The position numbers were made by a program, and so were the translations under genes. A stretch of 64,000 bases of DNA from Emticicia sp040253585 (GTDB lineage: Bacteria; Bacteroidota; Bacteroidia; Cytophagales; Spirosomataceae): the NCBI RefSeq assembly GCF_040253585.1, contig NZ_JBELAU010000004.1:356468-420467 (forward strand). Direction: 5' to 3'. This document shows positions 60,898 to 64,000 of the stretch, in pieces (the first letter of the stretch is position 1; every line of letters begins with the position of its first letter). The notes beneath the pieces were generated by a model that ran no database searches, was not told the origin of the DNA, and saw nothing but the letters and a program-made list of their open reading frames with translations.

Positions 60898-61459
60898 CCC
60901 TACTGAGAGTTTCAAGCTGAATACCCAAAAAAGAAGCTAAATATTTGAGTGGAATACGTTGAATAAATTCGGGTTTGTGTTTAATCATATATTCGTATCG
61001 TTCTCGTGCCGAAAGCGTTTGAAGCATGATTTTCATTTCTTCGATTTGTACTAAATATTGCTCAATAATGAGTCTTCCGAGGCGTTCGATGTCATGAAAT
61101 TGGTCGAAAAGTTTGTGCAGGTCGTTGTGTTTCAGAACCACGGCTTGCACATCTTCAAGTGCTTGAATATTTGTTAAACTTGGTTTTTGAGAAAAGAAAC
61201 TATACGTCGAAATTGCCACCGAGTTTTCGAGTCCAAACCAAGTATTGGTTTCGTTGGCATCGGTATCTTCAAAAAACTCCCGTACACTTCCCGAATAAAT
61301 AAAGTTAAGTTCGTCTGAAACTTGGCCTTGCTTGACCAAAAACTCTTTTTTTGAGAAGTTTTTCAATGAAAAACAAGGCAAAAGAGCCTCTAAACTCACT
61401 GGTTTTAGCGGGTGAATGTGTTGAAAAAAATCCAGACAATGTAGAAATGCTTCGTGCAT
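60881..61459 (-). CDS. Crp/Fnr-family transcription regulator
   Basis: A 192-aa protein with a cyclic-nucleotide-binding-like domain (about 20-125: FLVKQGQVSDELNFIYSGSVREFF). A C-terminal helix-turn-helix follows (RIPLKYLASFLGIQLETLSRVR). The N-terminal cysteines (C8, C29) are not spaced like an Fnr 4Fe-4S site. The conserved cAMP-binding RxS motif is not clear, so the ligand is unknown. It is convergent with the LCIB gene (17-bp overlap), and may or may not regulate it. Bacteroidota often encode many such proteins. Confidence 0.88.
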   Translation of the reverse strand: MHEAFLHCLDFFQHIHPLKPVSLEALLPCFSLKNFSKKEFLVKQGQVSDELNFIYSGSVREFFEDTDANETNTWFGLENSVAISTYSFFSQKPSLTNIQALEDVQAVVLKHNDLHKLFDQFHDIERLGRLIIEQYLVQIEEMKIMLQTLSARERYEYMIKHKPEFIQRIPLKYLASFLGIQLETLSRVRNHK

Positions 61460-61635
61460 AACTGTGGGGCGAACATCCTGTTCTCAGCTAAGAAATTTGT
61501 GAAGCTGATTTTAGAATTAAAAAATCAGCTCACAATATTCACAGAAAAACTTCGTGAAACAATATTTTTTTTCAACTTTGTACTTCAACTATTCACCATA
61601 AACCGATTGGCGTGAAACATACGCCGCTACGAGCA

Positions 61636-62559
61636 ATGAAAAAACTTTTTTTAGCCCTATTTCTAATGACTACTTTGTCTGATTTATCTGCCCAATCCAG
61701 CGAAACCATTTTACTTTATCCCGAAGGAACACCAGGCTTGAAAGCTGGAATTTCGATTCCCGAAGACTCGAAGACTACCGATGGAATTACTCGTGTAAAA
61801 GACGTGACTCAACCAGCTTTGTATGTGTATCCAGCCAAGAAAAAAACTTCGGATGCCACCGTAATTATCTGCCCAGGTGGTGGCTATGGAATTTTGGCAA
61901 TTGACCATGAAGGATATGACATTGCTAAATGGTTTAATGAGCGTGGAGTAACAGTTTTTGTGTTAAAATACCGCCTTCCGCAAGAAAACTTATTTGACAA
62001 TGATGAGATTCGTCCGCTGCAAGATGCCCAACAGGCTATTAGAATAGTACGTAAAAATGCAGCAAAATATGGTATTTCGCCCGATAAAGTTGGAATCATG
62101 GGCTTTTCGGCGGGGGGACATTTAGCTTCAACAGCTTCGACTCATTTTACAACCCAAGTAGGAGAAATCACCGATGCCAGCATGAGTGTTCGCCCTGATT
62201 TTTCGTTATTGATTTACCCAGTAATTACTTTCAGCGATAAATTTACGCACTTCGGTTCGAGAGATAATTTGATTGGAAAAAATCCGCCAATTGAAAAAAT
62301 GGAGTTGTATTCTAACGAAAAACAAGTAACAAAAGATACTCCACCGACATTCTTGATAAGTACCACTGATGACGGTGTGCAGCCTGAAAATAGTATTGGG
62401 TATTTTTTGGCTTGTAAGAAACACAAAGTGCCAGTAGAAATGCATATTTATGAAAAAGGCGGGCACGGTTACGGACTCAAGAAAAAAGGTAGAGGGCCAG
62501 TAGAAACATGGGCTGGTCGTATGGAAGATTGGTTAAGAGATAGAAAGTTGATGAAGTGA
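61636..62559 (+). CDS. Secreted alpha/beta-hydrolase, acetylxylan-esterase-like
   Basis: About 307 aa from the ATG at 61636; an in-frame GTG at 61612 adds eight residues upstream of the signal peptide and is less likely. The signal peptide ends at SAQ (about residue 20). The fold of BD-FAE/Axe-type esterases is visible: CPGGGYGILAIDHEGYDIAKWF, the nucleophile S158 in GFSAGGHLAS, an acidic residue near 245-246 in TTDDGVQPENS and H277 in GGHGYG. It likely removes acetyl or other acyl groups from polysaccharide. It is monocistronic. Confidence 0.85.
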   Translation: MKKLFLALFLMTTLSDLSAQSSETILLYPEGTPGLKAGISIPEDSKTTDGITRVKDVTQPALYVYPAKKKTSDATVIICPGGGYGILAIDHEGYDIAKWFNERGVTVFVLKYRLPQENLFDNDEIRPLQDAQQAIRIVRKNAAKYGISPDKVGIMGFSAGGHLASTASTHFTTQVGEITDASMSVRPDFSLLIYPVITFSDKFTHFGSRDNLIGKNPPIEKMELYSNEKQVTKDTPPTFLISTTDDGVQPENSIGYFLACKKHKVPVEMHIYEKGGHGYGLKKKGRGPVETWAGRMEDWLRDRKLMK

Positions 62560-62571
62560 TTGTTTTATAGT

Positions 62572-62610
62572 AAAGGGTCTCGTTCAAAATTGAAACGAGA
62601 CCCTTTTTAT
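62572..62610 (+). terminator. Strong convergent terminator
   Basis: AAAGGGTCTCGTT (62572-62584) pairs with AACGAGACCCTTT (62594-62606), followed by a T-run. It lies 12 bp after the esterase stop and next to the stop of the minus-strand adhesin. Confidence 0.85.
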
Positions 62611-62611
62611 A

Positions 62612-64000
62612 TTAATTCTCACAACCTCTAATTTCGGCTTTAAATACTGTTCCAGCATTTGCTTCAAATCCAGCATTAAGTATAATTGCTTTACCTGCTT
62701 GATAAGTTATATTGGCTGCTGTACTAATTTTATTGCTTGCGGTTACTTTATTAGTTGCTTGTTTAGTACCAACATTCGTGCTGAAATCATCTGTTGGACT
62801 TACCAAATTCAAATCTCTTGGATGAATCGTAATTGGACTGCTATTCACCTGACTTACGCTCATACCATCGGTCGAAATTACTCTGATTCTATAATTTGTT
62901 CCTCCAGCGAGTGTACTTGGAATCGAACAAGTAATTAGCCCAGCCGAATTACTTATACCAATAATTGTCGGATAAGTAAACGTTGCACTATTGACTGTGT
63001 TACCTACAAGAGCCACACTTCCGAAATTTCCATTAGCATCCGATAACTCTACTTTGAATAGATTTGCAAGGCCGAAAGTGCCATTAGTAGAGAAATTGAC
63101 GTCTAAATTAGAGCCTACACAAAGCGTTGTTTTAGAGACAGTAGGTATGTTAAGGTTTGCAGTGTTTGGGAGAATGGTAAAAGTGATACTTACTGGGCCA
63201 TAGTTGCTACCTCCCAGCAGATTATCTTGTTTATAACCTGTTACCGTCAGCGTATAAACCCCAGGAGCAAGCATTCTTCCATTAACGTTATTTTCAATAT
63301 TATCAAAAATAGTGTAGGGCGAGACATTTTGAATAATCTCTTCATTGATATTAGTTCCTTGTATTTTCATCAATAGACTTCCGATATTTACATTCGGGCA
63401 AATCGGCACGGCAATAATGGAAACAAGGTCAGGTATTTGATTGATCGTCATACCATTAGTAAGACTAAACAAAGGCTGATACGGATTTCCCGCTTTTACG
63501 AACTGATAATCAATAATTGGAATACAAGGGTCAAATAAGGCATCAACAACAACATTTGTGGTTGCAGTGGCAGAGCAGCCAGCTGTTAAAACAGTTACTG
63601 TGTAAACGCCTGCATTGGCTACTAAAGCATTAGAAATGCTTGGGTTTTGGCTTGAACTTATGAAGTTATTCGGCCCAATCCATGTATAATTAGAGCCACC
63701 CGAGGCACTTAGTTCGATATTATTTCCAACTTGATATGGTCCAGAATTAGAAGCCGTTGCTACTAAGTCATTGGTAAAAGTTACGCTCGTCGTAATAGTA
63801 GCCGTACATCCATTGGAGCCTGTTACTGTGACGGTGTAAGTACCTGCTGCTGTGATAGTAGCCGTTGCGTTAGTACCAAGTCCGTTTGACCAAAGATACG
63901 AACCGCCACCACTTGCTGTGCGAATGACGTTTGTAGTAGCACAACTTAGGTTATTAGAACCCGTGATTTGGACATTAGGTAAACTTCCATCGTTAGTTAT
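62612..64000 (-). CDS. Ig/PKD-like repeat adhesin, 5' part beyond the window
   Basis: An open minus-strand frame from the stop at 62612 to the right edge, about 460 codons, with no start in this window. The codons upstream of the nearest TTG (63472) are open and continue the same protein, so that TTG is not a start. Repeated modules read GTYTVTVTGSNGC, ATATTNVVV and the like (PKD/SprB-type Ig-like). A final 3-coathanger-like module (about the last 60 residues) ends in FKAEIRGCEN, as in the GH5-like protein. It is likely an exported cell-surface adhesin. Confidence 0.78.
   Translation of the reverse strand: MTNDGSLPNVQITGSNNLSCATTNVIRTASGGGSYLWSNGLGTNATATITAAGTYTVTVTGSNGCTATITTSVTFTNDLVATASNSGPYQVGNNIELSASGGSNYTWIGPNNFISSSQNPSISNALVANAGVYTVTVLTAGCSATATTNVVVDALFDPCIPIIDYQFVKAGNPYQPLFSLTNGMTINQIPDLVSIIAVPICPNVNIGSLLMKIQGTNINEEIIQNVSPYTIFDNIENNVNGRMLAPGVYTLTVTGYKQDNLLGGSNYGPVSITFTILPNTANLNIPTVSKTTLCVGSNLDVNFSTNGTFGLANLFKVELSDANGNFGSVALVGNTVNSATFTYPTIIGISNSAGLITCSIPSTLAGGTNYRIRVISTDGMSVSQVNSSPITIHPRDLNLVSPTDDFSTNVGTKQATNKVTASNKISTAANITYQAGKAIILNAGFEANAGTVFKAEIRGCEN

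Noticed and set aside
62612..63472. Complete 286-aa gene
   Set aside because: The TTG at 63472 is internal; the same frame stays open with matching modules to the right edge, so the gene is partial.
1..64000. tRNA, rRNA, CRISPR arrays or transposases
   Set aside because: None recognised by eye; palindromic repeats lack the regular spacer pattern of CRISPR arrays, and no transposase or integrase motif was seen.

Overview
The window comes from a low-GC Bacteroidota chromosome, most likely order Cytophagales (Spirosoma/Emticicia/Arcicella-like). The evidence is a PorP/SprF-type type IX secretion protein, a T9SS C-terminal sorting domain on a secreted M4 protease, a regulator-propeller sensor kinase, a Hc1-like histone, modular tail-fibre-like surface proteins, and promoters of the Bacteroidota type (TTTG, about 20 nt, TAnnTTTG). 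No transposase, integrase, CRISPR array, rRNA or tRNA was recognised. Genes are densely packed and mostly separated by intrinsic-terminator-like hairpins.

Layout. 0-8.4 kb: renalase-like oxidoreductase, PAP2 phosphatase, acyl-CoA thioesterase, a 1013-aa modular surface protein, 6-phosphofructokinase (pfkA) and a YdcF-like protein. 8.4-18.7 kb: thioredoxin-fold thiol oxidoreductase, DUF1648 and Uma2 proteins, biotin carboxylase, an alpha-oxoamine synthase (sphingoid or sulfonolipid base type), three tandem paralogous beta-barrel-like proteins, a histone H1-like protein, a Gfo/Idh/MocA oxidoreductase and a DUF1003 protein. 18.7-31.3 kb: M4 metalloprotease, lipoprotein, GT-C glycosyltransferase, then a complete 2-oxoglutarate dehydrogenase operon (sucA, sucB, a DUF4177 gene, lpdA) and a PorP/SprF protein. 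31.4-35.3 kb: a five-gene operon (DJ-1/PfpI, VOC, beta-barrel, bestrophin, NADP-binding reductase) divergent from an HxlR regulator. 35.5-45.9 kb: an unrecognised 737-aa secreted protein, two cell-wall peptidases, two KAS-III enzymes, an Rrf2 regulator and a TonB-plug surface protein. 45.9-57.8 kb: a one-strand cluster running from a sensor kinase and response regulator through surface proteins, a hydrolase and a LytTR regulator to a GH5-like glycosidase. 58-61.5 kb: a potassium channel, a disrupted four-helix-bundle gene inside intergenic repeats, and a tight bestrophin plus LCIB-type carbonic anhydrase pair, with a Crp/Fnr regulator convergent to it. 61.6-64 kb: a secreted esterase and the C-terminal part of a large Ig/PKD-like adhesin that continues past the right edge.

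Most notable. The bestrophin and LCIB-like genes (59124-60897) are 7 bp apart. Both families act in the algal CO2-concentrating mechanism, so a bacterial bicarbonate channel/carbonic anhydrase module is a reasonable hypothesis. A second signal is a duplicated promoter block (52288-52397 and 54031-54140, about 91% identical). One copy is still attached to an intact response regulator and the other to a decayed stub of the same gene, which records a segmental duplication and regulator loss. A third is a four-helix-bundle gene whose reading frame is interrupted by two in-frame stops and which is bracketed by a dispersed repeat family. Two dispersed intergenic palindromic repeat families recur across the window.
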